NCBI GenBank assembly: GCA_965140555.1
Contig: OZ223259.1
Coordinates: 682,001-746,000, forward strand
Direction of reading: 5' to 3'
DNA length: 64,000 nucleotides
DNA from: UBA1351 sp965140555
GTDB lineage: Bacteria > Bacillota > Clostridia > Lachnospirales > Vallitaleaceae
The notes under the pieces were generated by a model that saw only the letters and a list, made by a program, of their open reading frames with translations, searched no databases and was not told the DNA's origin. Below are positions 55,801 through 63,614 of the stretch, one piece after another; positions within the stretch are counted from its first letter, which is position 1; each line of letters begins with the position of its first letter. A program made the translations under genes and the position numbers.

Positions 55801-56298
55801 ATAATCACCTTTCTTAATCGATCGCATTCTTTCACTAGTGTCATTTATATCCCAAATCACTTTCTTATCAAGGCGAATAATCGACTTCTTACCAAACATT
55901 GTATACTCACCAATACTATTATTCCTATAATTAAGAATGAACCTATTATCAGGTTCCTCTGCCTTAAGAATAACTTCTTCAGCAGGAAAATAAGGCTTTA
56001 TATCAATAAGTTGTCCCATACCTTTTGAGGTATCCAATATTGCCCCTTCTGAATACTTATGATCTGCTTCCTGGGTAAGATTCACCGGAACATTTAATAG
56101 GAGTTCACCTGTCTTATTATTCATACTCAAAATTTTTGTTACATAAACTTCAATCCTATTTTCCTGAAGGCAATACAGTAAGCAGTGAGAAAACAAATCC
56201 AATTTGTTCAAGGCTTTATTATATCCTTCGTGTAAGTTCACATGAATTTCCTTTTTTTTATCATTTCTATATAAAGTACCAATTTCCAACCATTTCAT
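52894..56298 (-). CDS. UvrA-like ABC protein with duplicated TrmO/TsaA-like N-terminus
   Basis: 1134 residues from the ATG with AAGGAGG 8 nt upstream. Residues ~320-1134 are a UvrA: two Walker A motifs (GVSGSGKSSLAFDTIYSE, GVSGSGKSSLISKTLYPY), two signatures (LSGGEAQRLKL, LSGGEAQRIKL) and CxxC zinc modules (CPKC, CGSC, CPVC, CSHC, CPEC, CSKC). Before it are two TrmO/TsaA-like halves: residues ~1-115 with LIDIKPYFPAEE but no proline motif, and ~120-270 with FASRSPVRPNPIGS but a degenerate C-terminal motif. Length fits a short, class II-like UvrA. A damage- or drug-binding role in concert with the Rob-like regulator is inference. Confidence 0.85.
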   Translation of the reverse strand: MKWLEIGTLYRNDKKKEIHVNLHEGYNKALNKLDLFSHCLLYCLQENRIEVYVTKILSMNNKTGELLLNVPVNLTQEADHKYSEGAILDTSKGMGQLIDIKPYFPAEEVILKAEEPDNRFILNYRNNSIGEYTMFGKKSIIRLDKKVIWDINDTSERMRSIKKGDYIRVLWWFHRFDKESFRVMRTCHPPYNNAPQTGIFASRSPVRPNPIGSTIVRVEQMDFYNGIIEIEGFDGFLGTKILQLMAYQPSMDRIEAVTLPPWVSHWTNYKSFDKPKEIHVCAKDNQEEMTAYDEVFDFCDDLRIDDAMDDAYDNQEINIRNARIHNLKNITVSIPKKRVNLITGVSGSGKSSLAFDTIYSESQKQFMDLVLSNQMLSDTFSDAYVDKISGLQPAIAIEQRALGANPRSTVGSVTKIGDILKLLYSTISVRICPKCHQIVDDTNVCGSCGEILFDRTPQVFSYNHPDFMCPVCKGLGTDMSIDIEKIVEHPNQSLLDCASSLYGDLRKHKKKPNANWMRGEILALADDLHVDLELPFSKLPKAFKQQFYYGSNGREVSLVYETAKGRSGVITRPVEGAVNLIQRLTHDTKSTNMLEQAKRFMSQKTCSHCHGERLREEGRLATINGFRYPELTKLSIDRLRVWCHQNYRQLTKEQQDKTKKLFIKLDQRLKRIQDVGLRYITLDRSVPSLSGGEAQRLKLATQFGTGLSNILYIMDEPSKGLHPKDYRFLMNAIVDLKKHGNTVLLVEHKKSFLNIADMHFEMGPKAGRYGGELISVEDRQEIEKQLESHNYTDDFNTIQVLSDRSQGEKEGMGDDVLEVKNKTYIQLRGVTTNNLKNLEVAMPIGLMTAVIGVSGSGKSSLISKTLYPYLRKFLGKAVEDRGKVEQVLGVEEVEDVCYVNQKPIGSNSRSNPATYTGVFDVIRKCYAETREAKSKKLTKEYFSFNSKKGQCPECKGLGEVAINMHYMDDLYIPCSKCQGRRYAKEVLEVKRKGLSIGDILDSEIYDLIEVFQDEKEIVKQLSMLVKVGLGYLKLGQSASTLSGGEAQRIKLAKELYRKECNNILYILDEPTTGLHEDDVEKVIGVLMELKEKGATIIVIEHNLKMIKACDYIIELGPEGGDRGGYIVRTGYQKK

Positions 56299-56546
56299 CT
56301 TATTCCTCCTTCTCAAGGTTTAATTATAGGAATATTATATCAACTGTTGCTTAGAAGTACTTTTCCATTACTGCTATCTATGATGTTTCACTTGATTGAA
56401 TCCCATTCTCTCGCTGCTTTTGAATATCTACATCATTTTCTTTGTATATTATCTCATATGATATTTTATATGGCGAACTATTTTTTGCTTTTAGAACTTG
56501 CTAGAATCGTCGTGAATATCACAGAAATAAATAGCATCAACTTGTA

Positions 56547-56576
56547 AACAGCTCCTGATAGCTATCAGGAGCTGTT
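56547..56576. terminator. 30-bp perfect palindrome, probable bidirectional terminator
   Basis: AACAGCTCCTGATAG directly followed by its exact complement. It lies 49 bp downstream of the 56626 gene end (minus strand), with a modest T/A-rich tail. The rest of 56317-56625 has no supported gene. Confidence 0.5.
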
Positions 56577-56625
56577 GTTATGTTAATGTATATATTATTT
56601 GACGCTTACATTGGATACGATAATA

Positions 56626-57531
56626 TCAATCGTTATTGCTTAGATCTATCCTCACTTTAAAAAAAGCAATAATTACGAATGTAACAATAGTACCAATTGC
56701 CATGATCCCAGATGTTTGAAGCAAATAGGAGTATTTCCATGTAACGCCATCAAGGGATGTATAGGTAGCGCTAGGATCTACTGTAAACCCCTTTAGTATA
56801 TGCTGAACCGGTAGTATCAGCATTATTATAAGGTTCTGTACCCAAAATTTTAAATGTGTCAAAGAAACTGGGTTTTTATCACTCTGCATTTGATTGCTTT
56901 TGTTCTTTTTCCAGTTATAAAAAGAGAAAGTTAAAAATATTGTGAAAGTACAGAGGTACCAACCCATAAAATTAACGAATGGTACACCGAAATATGCGCC
57001 GCCTTCATGCCAGGTATAACGTCCCAGAACAGTAGAACTATAAGGATCAAAGATAATATCATACGTGGTCATTACTAATGAAGACACAATGGGAAGTGAA
57101 AACAACCATTTTCTAGTAATTACATTGTCATACTTGCTTAAGAGTATGTGGGCCATATTCCATGCCGTATAAACAAGATAAAAATAAAAAGGAGTTATAA
57201 TCAGAGGGGCACCAAAAATCTGAATGCCTAAAGCCGGGTCATAATGGTAATTCCCAAAAGGGAAACCGGTGTTTATACTTAAAGCTTCCCAGAACAAGGA
57301 CCAGAATGCTGAAATTAAGAAAAAAATGACCAAATCCTTTAATTTATAACGATTAGTACCATGAATAAATGCAAAAACTGCACCTGTTAATAGCAATGCA
57401 ACAATCGCACCTCTGTCAATTTCATATCCAAGAGATAAACCTGCAATTATAGCAATTGCCATTGCAACTGCTGTTACGATGATGATAAGAATATCTTTAC
57501 TACTAAAACTACTTTTAATTTGATTTTTCAA
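56626..57531 (-). CDS. DUF422/CruF-like carotenoid-type membrane protein
   Basis: ~302 residues from a TTG 9 nt after AAGGAGG; the in-frame ATG 69 bp upstream has no ribosome site. Seven to eight membrane helices. TGFPFGNYHYDPALGIQIFGAPLIITPFYF and a later YDIIFDPYSSTVLGRYTWHEGGAYFGVPFVNFMGW are the two conserved blocks of the DUF422 family (CruF/bisanhydrobacterioruberin hydratase relatives). No other carotenoid genes are near, so the substrate is open. It is divergent from a TetR gene. Confidence 0.8.
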   Translation of the reverse strand: MKNQIKSSFSSKDILIIIVTAVAMAIAIIAGLSLGYEIDRGAIVALLLTGAVFAFIHGTNRYKLKDLVIFFLISAFWSLFWEALSINTGFPFGNYHYDPALGIQIFGAPLIITPFYFYLVYTAWNMAHILLSKYDNVITRKWLFSLPIVSSLVMTTYDIIFDPYSSTVLGRYTWHEGGAYFGVPFVNFMGWYLCTFTIFLTFSFYNWKKNKSNQMQSDKNPVSLTHLKFWVQNLIIMLILPVQHILKGFTVDPSATYTSLDGVTWKYSYLLQTSGIMAIGTIVTFVIIAFFKVRIDLSNND

Positions 57532-57744
57532 GACATATATCCTCCTTATGTTTTTTGTAAATACTTTATATGCTCTTTTTACCTTCCTTCTTAAATTCAA
57601 ACAGAATTTAAGAATTTCCTTTCAAAAGTTATTACTCATGTGTATAATATAAGACATATGATAATTGCTTTCAATGGTTAAAACATAGGCATACTGTTAC
57701 TTACACCACAAAAAAAATTTTATTGTTACTTAATGAGGTTAAAA

Positions 57745-58341
57745 GTGAAAAATTTAGAATCGGAAAATAAATTTGATAGACGCTATGCAAAAACACACAA
57801 AAGCATCAAAAGTGCTTTTGTGGAAATTATCACTCAAAAAAATATCAGTAAAATCACAATAAAAGAAATAGCTGATAAAGCTGATATCAACAGAAAAACT
57901 TTCTACGCTCATTACACAGATACTCATGCAATCTTAGATGAAATCGAAAATGATATTTTAACAAAATTATGGAATACATTAGAAAGCCAAGATGTATTAA
58001 AAATTATTTATGATCCCTATCCTTTTTTTATGGAACTAACGAAAATAATAAGTGATGATATGGATTTTTATAAACATTTAGCATTTTCTACATCAAAAAG
58101 CCGTTTGTTCGAAAAGATAAAGCTCATGCTGGAAGATAAACTTTTGCATGTCCTCTTACCGGTTATAGATATAGACAGTTTTGCATTATCCTATATAATT
58201 GAATTTATTTCATCTGGGATAATTTCATCCTATGAAAAATGGTTTCTTTCCGGACGAAATGAATCTTTAGAGGAAATATCAAAAATACTGAGTATGTTAG
58301 CTTTGGGAAGTTTGAGCGATATAAGTAAAAGAAAAAAGTAA
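57745..58341 (+). CDS. TetR/AcrR-family regulator
   Basis: ~198 residues, starting at GTG with GAGG 6 nt upstream (an ATG four codons earlier has no ribosome site). HTH at ~25-60 (KISKITIKEIADKADINRKTFYAHYTD). The remaining helices form the ligand domain with a TetR_C-like VLPVIDIDSFALSYIIEFIS segment. It is divergent from the DUF422 gene, a likely target. Confidence 0.88.
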   Translation: MKNLESENKFDRRYAKTHKSIKSAFVEIITQKNISKITIKEIADKADINRKTFYAHYTDTHAILDEIENDILTKLWNTLESQDVLKIIYDPYPFFMELTKIISDDMDFYKHLAFSTSKSRLFEKIKLMLEDKLLHVLLPVIDIDSFALSYIIEFISSGIISSYEKWFLSGRNESLEEISKILSMLALGSLSDISKRKK

Positions 58342-58440
58342 TTTTACACATTACAACAATGATTATGACTGAAAAAACAAAGATGGTATAGTTCAATATT
58401 ATAATACGGATAAAGGTAAAAAAATCGGTCAATTAACTAT

Positions 58441-58465
58441 AGCTGCCAACACCAGTTGACAGCCA
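58441..58465 (+). terminator. Hairpin after the TetR gene, shared with an IS256 tail
   Basis: GGCTGTCAACTGGTGTTGGCAGC (as its complement) forms a GCTG(T)CAAC hairpin. Nearly the same hairpin follows the IS256 transposase at 29382-29405 in the same orientation to transcription. Confidence 0.5.
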
Positions 58466-58499
58466 TTTTCCAATATATAAAAAATATGTATACTCTCGT

Positions 58500-59261
58500 T
58501 TATTCAATATAAACGTCTTTAGGATGCAAACTCTTTTTTTCTATATCCCCTTCACTGATTAATCTTATACATACACTCGCCAACCAAATAAGAACCAATA
58601 TACCTCCAGGCGCTGCCAGCATTGCTGCAATATCTTTAACTGATTTCATAAATACAACAACTATAACATAAACCAACATCAATCCATGACCAACTATACC
58701 TTGATAGGCTATTTTCTTATTAAACAACTGACCTTTTAATGTCATTATTGACATGCCTAATCCAGATAAGCTTGATAAGAAAAAAGCGATAAATGCACCA
58801 AGACTTCCATGTTCACCCTTTACTAATAAGGCTTCACCAGCTGAAGCAAAATACATTTTTTCTACACTATCTGTCGTAATAAAATACTTTTGACTTAATT
58901 CATACATAGGTAATGCACTATTTGATATAAGAAAAAGAGCAGTCGAGACAATAGCAAGTATCAAAACACCTAATGCATATGGATAACAAACTTCTCTATG
59001 CATTCCAAATATTCCATAATAAACACATAAGAGCATTAACGTTAAAGCTAAATTTATAATATCAAGATGGTACAATCCCATAAAAGGATTATCTTTAAGT
59101 TCTATGAATCTTTGAATCGCCGTGTATTCTTCAGCACTACTACGTGTTATAACCCCAAAGATAACATCAAAAACCCCTAGCAAAATAACTAGACATCCTA
59201 TTATTCCACATATCCTGTAGATATTTTTCCACTGGTAGTCTACATTTATCTTCTTCTCCAC
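58500..59261 (-). CDS. DUF4386-like seven-helix membrane protein
   Basis: ~253 residues from GTG with GGAGAGG 5 nt upstream. Six to seven hydrophobic segments. The order of RxxGIIGxLVILLGVFDV, a mid HLDIINLALTLMLLCVYYGIF and a C-terminal APGGILVLIWLASVCIRL resembles the DUF4386 family, whose function is unknown. It is in a unit with the 59312 gene and the TetR gene. Confidence 0.7.
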   Translation of the reverse strand: MEKKINVDYQWKNIYRICGIIGCLVILLGVFDVIFGVITRSSAEEYTAIQRFIELKDNPFMGLYHLDIINLALTLMLLCVYYGIFGMHREVCYPYALGVLILAIVSTALFLISNSALPMYELSQKYFITTDSVEKMYFASAGEALLVKGEHGSLGAFIAFFLSSLSGLGMSIMTLKGQLFNKKIAYQGIVGHGLMLVYVIVVVFMKSVKDIAAMLAAPGGILVLIWLASVCIRLISEGDIEKKSLHPKDVYIE

Positions 59262-59311
59262 TATATCCTCTCCAATCAGATTCAACTGCTGGTCTACTCA
59301 CACCTTACAAC

Positions 59312-59785
59312 TCAGTTTTTGACTTTATTCACATTTCTACTCTTCTTTCTGCTAACAATATAAATAACAAGTCCCGGCATTAACAAGAGCATCTCACCCA
59401 TAATGACTCCCGCTAGATTACTGTACATTCCTAAACCACCAAATGTTGATTTAAACGGTAATAAAATCCCTTTATCATCAGGATAAATTGCGGTCATTGG
59501 ATGTGTTACAAAATCGATTATCCAGTGACTAAACACGACTGATCCAATAAGAATTCCTTTTTTAGGATGCTTAGTTATTGCTAGGGTTATTAGCCCTGCC
59601 ATTAGCGACCAACCCAGTGCACCAACTAAACTATGTGTCCAAAAATTTGCATTTAGATTCATTAAATCAAATATCATCCATATCAAGTCTAGTAACATTG
59701 ACATGATTAACAAAATAATTAATGGTGTCTCCGGCAATATCTTCTTTGATGCAAATCCAACTCCAAAATGCCCTAAACCAGCCAT
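59312..59785 (-). CDS. YdjM-like membrane protein with conserved Asp/His
   Basis: 157 residues from the ATG preceded by GAGAGGAG; upstream extension lacks a ribosome site and overlaps the TetR gene. Four membrane helices with MAGLGHFGVGFASK at the start, SMLLDLIWMIFD and WTHSLVGALGWSL, then SHWIIDFVTHPM. This resembles the YdjM/DUF457 membrane-bound hydrolase-like family (H and D residues facing one side). Role unknown. It starts 17 bp after the TetR gene ends. Confidence 0.7.
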   Translation of the reverse strand: MAGLGHFGVGFASKKILPETPLIILLIMSMLLDLIWMIFDLMNLNANFWTHSLVGALGWSLMAGLITLAITKHPKKGILIGSVVFSHWIIDFVTHPMTAIYPDDKGILLPFKSTFGGLGMYSNLAGVIMGEMLLLMPGLVIYIVSRKKSRNVNKVKN

Positions 59786-59801
59786 AAAAACGCTCCTCTC
59801 T

Positions 59802-60410
59802 TTACTCTCCAAAAAGCAATTCAATATAAGCATCCATTTGATTATGAATTTTTGACCGCTGTAGATCATCATTGTTCGTAATTAAAAGATTTAACATACC
59901 AAACATCGAATAAACTAACATCGATGTTTTTGTAGTAATCTCTTCTTCTGTGAATCTTCCACTACTCATGAAAAAGGCAAATGTCTTCGCAAATTCCTTT
60001 TGAATATCAGAGCTGTCTATTATATTCCCATTCTTCTTATCTGTTTTGTTTAACGGATAATTGTACATAAACTGATATACCTTTTCATTATCAATGTAAT
60101 AACACATCAACAAGTAAAATATAGCCTTGACATCCTCTAACGTATTAATCTCCGTAGGCATCTTATTCACCATATACGTTGCTATATCTCCAATCATACT
60201 ATCCCTTGTATGCCACAATAGATCATCTATATTTTTAAAGTACACATATATTGTTGACATGGCATAGCCAGCTTTTTGAGCTACTTTTCGAATAGAAACC
60301 GTCTCAATACCATCTCTTTCAATCATTCCCTTTGCTGTTGTAATAAAAATATTCTTTACTCTATTTGCTTTAATTTCTTTATTTGAAACTTCATTCATAT
60401 TTGTATTCAT
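59802..60410 (-). CDS. TetR/AcrR-family regulator, first gene of a membrane-protein operon
   Basis: ~202 residues from the ATG after GAGGTG. HTH in IETVSIRKVAQKAGYAMSTI followed by YVYFKNIDDLLWH (~38-70), then a TetR_C-like helical domain. It heads the unit with the YdjM-like and DUF4386-like genes and probably represses it through the repeats at 60463-60496. Confidence 0.88.
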   Translation of the reverse strand: MNTNMNEVSNKEIKANRVKNIFITTAKGMIERDGIETVSIRKVAQKAGYAMSTIYVYFKNIDDLLWHTRDSMIGDIATYMVNKMPTEINTLEDVKAIFYLLMCYYIDNEKVYQFMYNYPLNKTDKKNGNIIDSSDIQKEFAKTFAFFMSSGRFTEEEITTKTSMLVYSMFGMLNLLITNNDDLQRSKIHNQMDAYIELLFGE

Positions 60411-60462
60411 GTTCACCTCATTGATCTAAATAAATATCACTTTCCTCCGAAAAGAAAAATCA

Positions 60463-60496
60463 TAACACTGTTACTATTTTCATTACACTGTTATAA
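60463..60496. promoter_or_regulatory. Probable TetR operator
   Basis: Perfect 11-bp palindrome TAACACTGTTA (60463-60473) and a related TTACACTGTTATAA 20 bp away, just upstream of the TetR gene. The rest of 60417-60682 holds no gene. Confidence 0.5.
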
Positions 60497-60682
60497 TATC
60501 TTGTTATATCTCACATGTCAATCCCTCTTATTCACTACTTCCTTTTTGCCATGAAGAGACACTTTTCTTAACCTGATTAAAATAATTCAGTATTTCTTAT
60601 ACTCATTAAACATAAGATTCTAAAGAATGCATAAAGAGATTCTTTATGATAGAATAATAGCAAAGTAATAACTATGTCACCC

Positions 60683-60733
60683 ACACCTCGTAAAAGGTGT
60701 GATTTACGCATTTCGTGAATAGGGTAGTTAAGC
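60683..60733 (+). other. attI-like leader and first core of cassette array 2
   Basis: ACACCT and AGGTGT form a small hairpin, followed by TTTACGCATTT and the perfect GTTRRRY core GTTAAGC (60727-60733). It is related to the leader at 12698-12747. A TATAAT at 60736-60741 could give a promoter that straddles the junction and drives the first cassette. Confidence 0.55.
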
Positions 60734-60765
60734 GATATAATGCTTCTATGTCAAAGAGGTGAATC

Positions 60766-61989
60766 ATGAATATTTTTATAGAGCATATTAAAGAGAAACA
60801 AAAAAAAGGATTATTAGATGATTTTTCTCCAAATCATCTAATACTTCGAGCATTAAATGGTGATATGAGTTATTTTCAAGAAAACGAGTTTCTTATAGCT
60901 AATATAAGTAATCCATTAACATATTCGATGAATTATGCGAATACGTTTATTACAAATCTTAATTATAAACTTAAGAATTTAGAAGAGAATTTTTCAGAGA
61001 AGGAAATAGATGAATTTATTGCTAATCAACTATCAGCAGGTAAGACAAATTATTTAGAAAATCAATTATTTAGAGCTTTAGCTGAAGTTAATGTACTTAA
61101 CTATATGGCGCTGTTTAGTAAAGCTTTCTCGAGAAATTATAATTTCATATATGAGCCACATTTGGGAGAGAATGGTGCAAATCCAGAAGCAAGATTTAAA
61201 GTTGACGATATTATTATAGATGTAGAAGTCAAAACTCCGGGGTTTCCAACTAGAATTGTGAGCACTGGAATAAATAAAGGATTAGTAAGACCTTGTGGTT
61301 ATTTAACAGTAGAGCAAAAAGAAAAAATCGAAAGCATCTTTGAAGGTGAGAATATTAAATTACTTTTTCCAAGAATTAGGAAAATTTGTGATTTTATCAA
61401 AAGTGCTGCAAGTAAGTTTCAAGTTCAAAGTAGTGATAAACATTATAATGTATTATTTATTAATTGGACTTATACAGATATACCGGAAACAAAGTTTAAT
61501 GAAGCTTTATCTATATTGACAAATACAATGTCAGGACTATTAGTAAATCCTTATGTCGCTAAGTCTATAGGACTTACAAGGGAAGAACTTGAAAAAATAT
61601 CTGCATTTGTTATATATAATGATAATGTTGAATCCATAATCGGTAGTGAATTCAGAATGTTGTATTTGAATAATGGATTTAGGGTAATACCTAATAAAAA
61701 CTATGTAAATCAAGATTGGGATACTCTATTCAGGTTGATGAAGATATATAAAAAATCTGAATTTATAATTGATCTTGAAAGTGAAGTAAGGAAACAGAAT
61801 ATCTTGGATTATTATTTTGATAGTAGTATTGATTCAAAAGAAATAAATAATGTCTGTTATAAAGTCGCTGATATCTTTTATTCTGATATGAGGTTATATA
61901 GTGGAATAATCGGCCCGCCATTTAGTAATGAATATGTAGAAAAGATGATGAATTCACAACGGAGATTGGTAAGGGATACATTTGCATAA
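60766..61989 (+). CDS. Cassette gene: PD-(D/E)XK-like nuclease candidate
   Basis: 407 residues after AAAGAGGTG. A helical N-terminal part (~1-125) leads to NPEARFKVDDIIIDVEVKTPGF (~139-160), which has the form of a PD-(D/E)XK active site (PE at 140-141, E154-x-K156 ending a hydrophobic strand). The remainder is mixed alpha/beta, with no helicase or methylase motif. It fills cassette 1 of array 2: 32 nt after core GTTAAGC and 19 bp before its attC. A nuclease, perhaps anti-phage, is a reasonable but unproven reading. Confidence 0.6.
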   Translation: MNIFIEHIKEKQKKGLLDDFSPNHLILRALNGDMSYFQENEFLIANISNPLTYSMNYANTFITNLNYKLKNLEENFSEKEIDEFIANQLSAGKTNYLENQLFRALAEVNVLNYMALFSKAFSRNYNFIYEPHLGENGANPEARFKVDDIIIDVEVKTPGFPTRIVSTGINKGLVRPCGYLTVEQKEKIESIFEGENIKLLFPRIRKICDFIKSAASKFQVQSSDKHYNVLFINWTYTDIPETKFNEALSILTNTMSGLLVNPYVAKSIGLTREELEKISAFVIYNDNVESIIGSEFRMLYLNNGFRVIPNKNYVNQDWDTLFRLMKIYKKSEFIIDLESEVRKQNILDYYFDSSIDSKEINNVCYKVADIFYSDMRLYSGIIGPPFSNEYVEKMMNSQRRLVRDTFA

Positions 61990-62008
61990 ATATGTCAGCT
62001 ATTACATC

Positions 62009-62082
62009 GCTTAACCCCCCAATTGCCATCATGTACAGGAATATGGAGGATGCACACGACGGCAATTGCCGGTCCGTTGGAT
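62009..62082 (+). other. attC site 1 of array 2
   Basis: R'' GCTTAAC (62009-62015), 4 nt, L'' CAATTGCC (62020-62027), 33-nt centre, L' GGCAATTG (62061-62068), 7 nt CCGGTCC, R' GTTGGAT (62076-62082). R'' perfectly complements the left core GTTAAGC of its own cassette. 74 bp. Confidence 0.9.
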
Positions 62083-62133
62083 GAAACTGCTCGCTGGATA
62101 TTGATAATAATTTTCATTTGATTGGAGGCTACA

Positions 62134-62502
62134 ATGGAGTTTTCAGATATTTGCATTATTACATCTGATGTATCAGGAGTAAGAGAGTTCTATGAGTTAG
62201 TATTTGGAGTTAAGGCCGAAGGAGATGATATACATTCGTCGATAGTGGTACCGGGTTTAGGGATAACACTCTACAATAAAGACAATGCAATCTCGGATAT
62301 GGGATTTGATCTTGAAGGTTGCGGTACAGGACTAATAACTATTGGATTCAACGTTGACGATGCAGAAGTAGAATACAGACGAATACTTTCATTGGGAATC
62401 ACGAATGTCACAGAACCAGTTATTTGGCCTTGGGGAGCAAAGTCATTTAGATTTCCTGATACAGAAGGCAATATCATTGTTATGAGAAGCAGAACTAATT
62501 AA
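62134..62502 (+). CDS. Cassette gene: VOC/glyoxalase-fold protein
   Basis: 122 residues from the ATG with GGAGG 6 nt upstream. A paired beta-alpha-beta-beta-beta fold typical of VOC proteins: FSDICIITSDVSGVREFYEL opening, TIGFNVDDAEVEYRRILSLG, and the closing WGAKSFRFPDTEGNIIVMRS (the FxDPxGN block with DTEGN). Only some metal-ligand positions are kept, so it may be a binding or resistance protein rather than an enzyme. VOC genes are common integron cargo. Confidence 0.85.
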   Translation: MEFSDICIITSDVSGVREFYELVFGVKAEGDDIHSSIVVPGLGITLYNKDNAISDMGFDLEGCGTGLITIGFNVDDAEVEYRRILSLGITNVTEPVIWPWGAKSFRFPDTEGNIIVMRSRTN

Positions 62503-62553
62503 ATTGGTTTACTCCGAGGAATATGATTGAGTGAATTAGAAGACAATATGTGG

Positions 62554-62669
62554 TTTCTAAGTTAGCTGGCTACGTTTGAGATTATCGTTGCCTGACGCGA
62601 GCAGCTTCACATAACTATTAGAAATGTATCCGTCATCATCAAAGAAAAAGTCCTACCGAAATGTTATAC
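62554..62669 (+). other. Hairpin and degenerate attC region of the VOC cassette
   Basis: TTTCTAA-GTTA-GCTG pairs with CAGC-TAAC-TTAGAAA (62554-62624). Inside lies ACATAAC (62609-62615), an R''-like box, and the next core GTTATAC is at 62663-62669. The expected R'' ATCCAAC for this cassette is missing, so the site is decayed or recombined. Confidence 0.4.
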
Positions 62670-62701
62670 AACACACTTAATCTGAACAAGGAGAGATAAT
62701 A

Positions 62702-63460
62702 ATGAAATGTAAATATTTATTAACAAGCCTATTAATTATATTATTAAGCGTAGGATGTAATGTGAAGAATCAACCGACAAATATTGCTACTGCCGAAAAT
62801 GTTGAAAAAACAGAAGAGAAAACAACAGATATAGATAGAAGTGTGTCGCAGCTAGAGCTAAAAACAGAAGCGTTATTAATTGAGAATGCTGAATTGAAAG
62901 AAAGAATAAATGAGTTAGAAGATGTCGTCTCGAGCGAAAAAGAAATAGAAGAATTAAATAAAAAAACTAACATGAAGTATAAATTCTTAATTGATGCAGT
63001 ATCAGCTTCCAATGAAATTGATAATAGTATGGTATCGGAAGTAGAAGCAATAAATGGTATTCACATAGGTGATTCTATGAGTGATGTCCTGAAAAATTTA
63101 GGTGATAATTTTGAATTATATCTTTCAGACGATGGGTTTGATCCAGTTGTTTCATATAATGGTATTAGTATCAGTATTCATGAATATTATTATACAGTAA
63201 CTGAAATATATGTTAATTCAACTGGTTTTGTAACTAAAGAAGGGGTACAGGTTGGGGATAATGCAAAAGAGGTCATTAAACTATACAGAGAAAATTATGA
63301 CATGAACTCTGACGAAAAATTATATGAGGAATATCCAGAATTGTTATTCGATTTAGGCAGAAACTTTATATTGCAATTTGCAATCGATACGGATGAGCTA
63401 ACGGATGAGAGTATCATAACGAGAATAACACTTAGAAATATTACTTATGGTGAATATTGA
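62702..63460 (+). CDS. Cassette lipoprotein with coiled coil (paralogue of 14958-15788)
   Basis: 252 residues after AAGGAGAG. Lipobox LSVGC (Cys 19), then a Lys/Glu-rich coiled coil (~45-90), then the same C-terminal domain as the array 1 lipoprotein (GDSMSDVLKNLGDNFELYLSDD, YEEYPELLFDLG, DESIITRITLRN). Expected on the outer membrane face. Function unknown, but its independent presence in two cassette arrays suggests selection. It fills cassette 3, between core GTTATAC and the attC at 63492. Confidence 0.82.
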   Translation: MKCKYLLTSLLIILLSVGCNVKNQPTNIATAENVEKTEEKTTDIDRSVSQLELKTEALLIENAELKERINELEDVVSSEKEIEELNKKTNMKYKFLIDAVSASNEIDNSMVSEVEAINGIHIGDSMSDVLKNLGDNFELYLSDDGFDPVVSYNGISISIHEYYYTVTEIYVNSTGFVTKEGVQVGDNAKEVIKLYRENYDMNSDEKLYEEYPELLFDLGRNFILQFAIDTDELTDESIITRITLRNITYGEY

Positions 63461-63491
63461 GGTGTCTTGGTTGAGGACAATTAAGTGCATT

Positions 63492-63564
63492 GTATAACAG
63501 ACAATTCCCATCACGCGCAGAAACAAGGAGAATGGACACAAAGGGAATTGCGGGATCGTTAGAC
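63492..63564 (+). other. attC site 3 of array 2
   Basis: R'' GTATAAC (63492-63498), 3 nt, L'' CAATTCCC (63502-63509), 33-nt centre, L' GGGAATTG (63543-63550), 7 nt CGGGATC, R' GTTAGAC (63558-63564). R'' perfectly complements the left core GTTATAC of its own cassette. 73 bp. Confidence 0.9.
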
Positions 63565-63614
63565 GAAAGAAAATCACTACATAGATAAGAGAATAATAAG
63601 GAGATGCTGTATAA

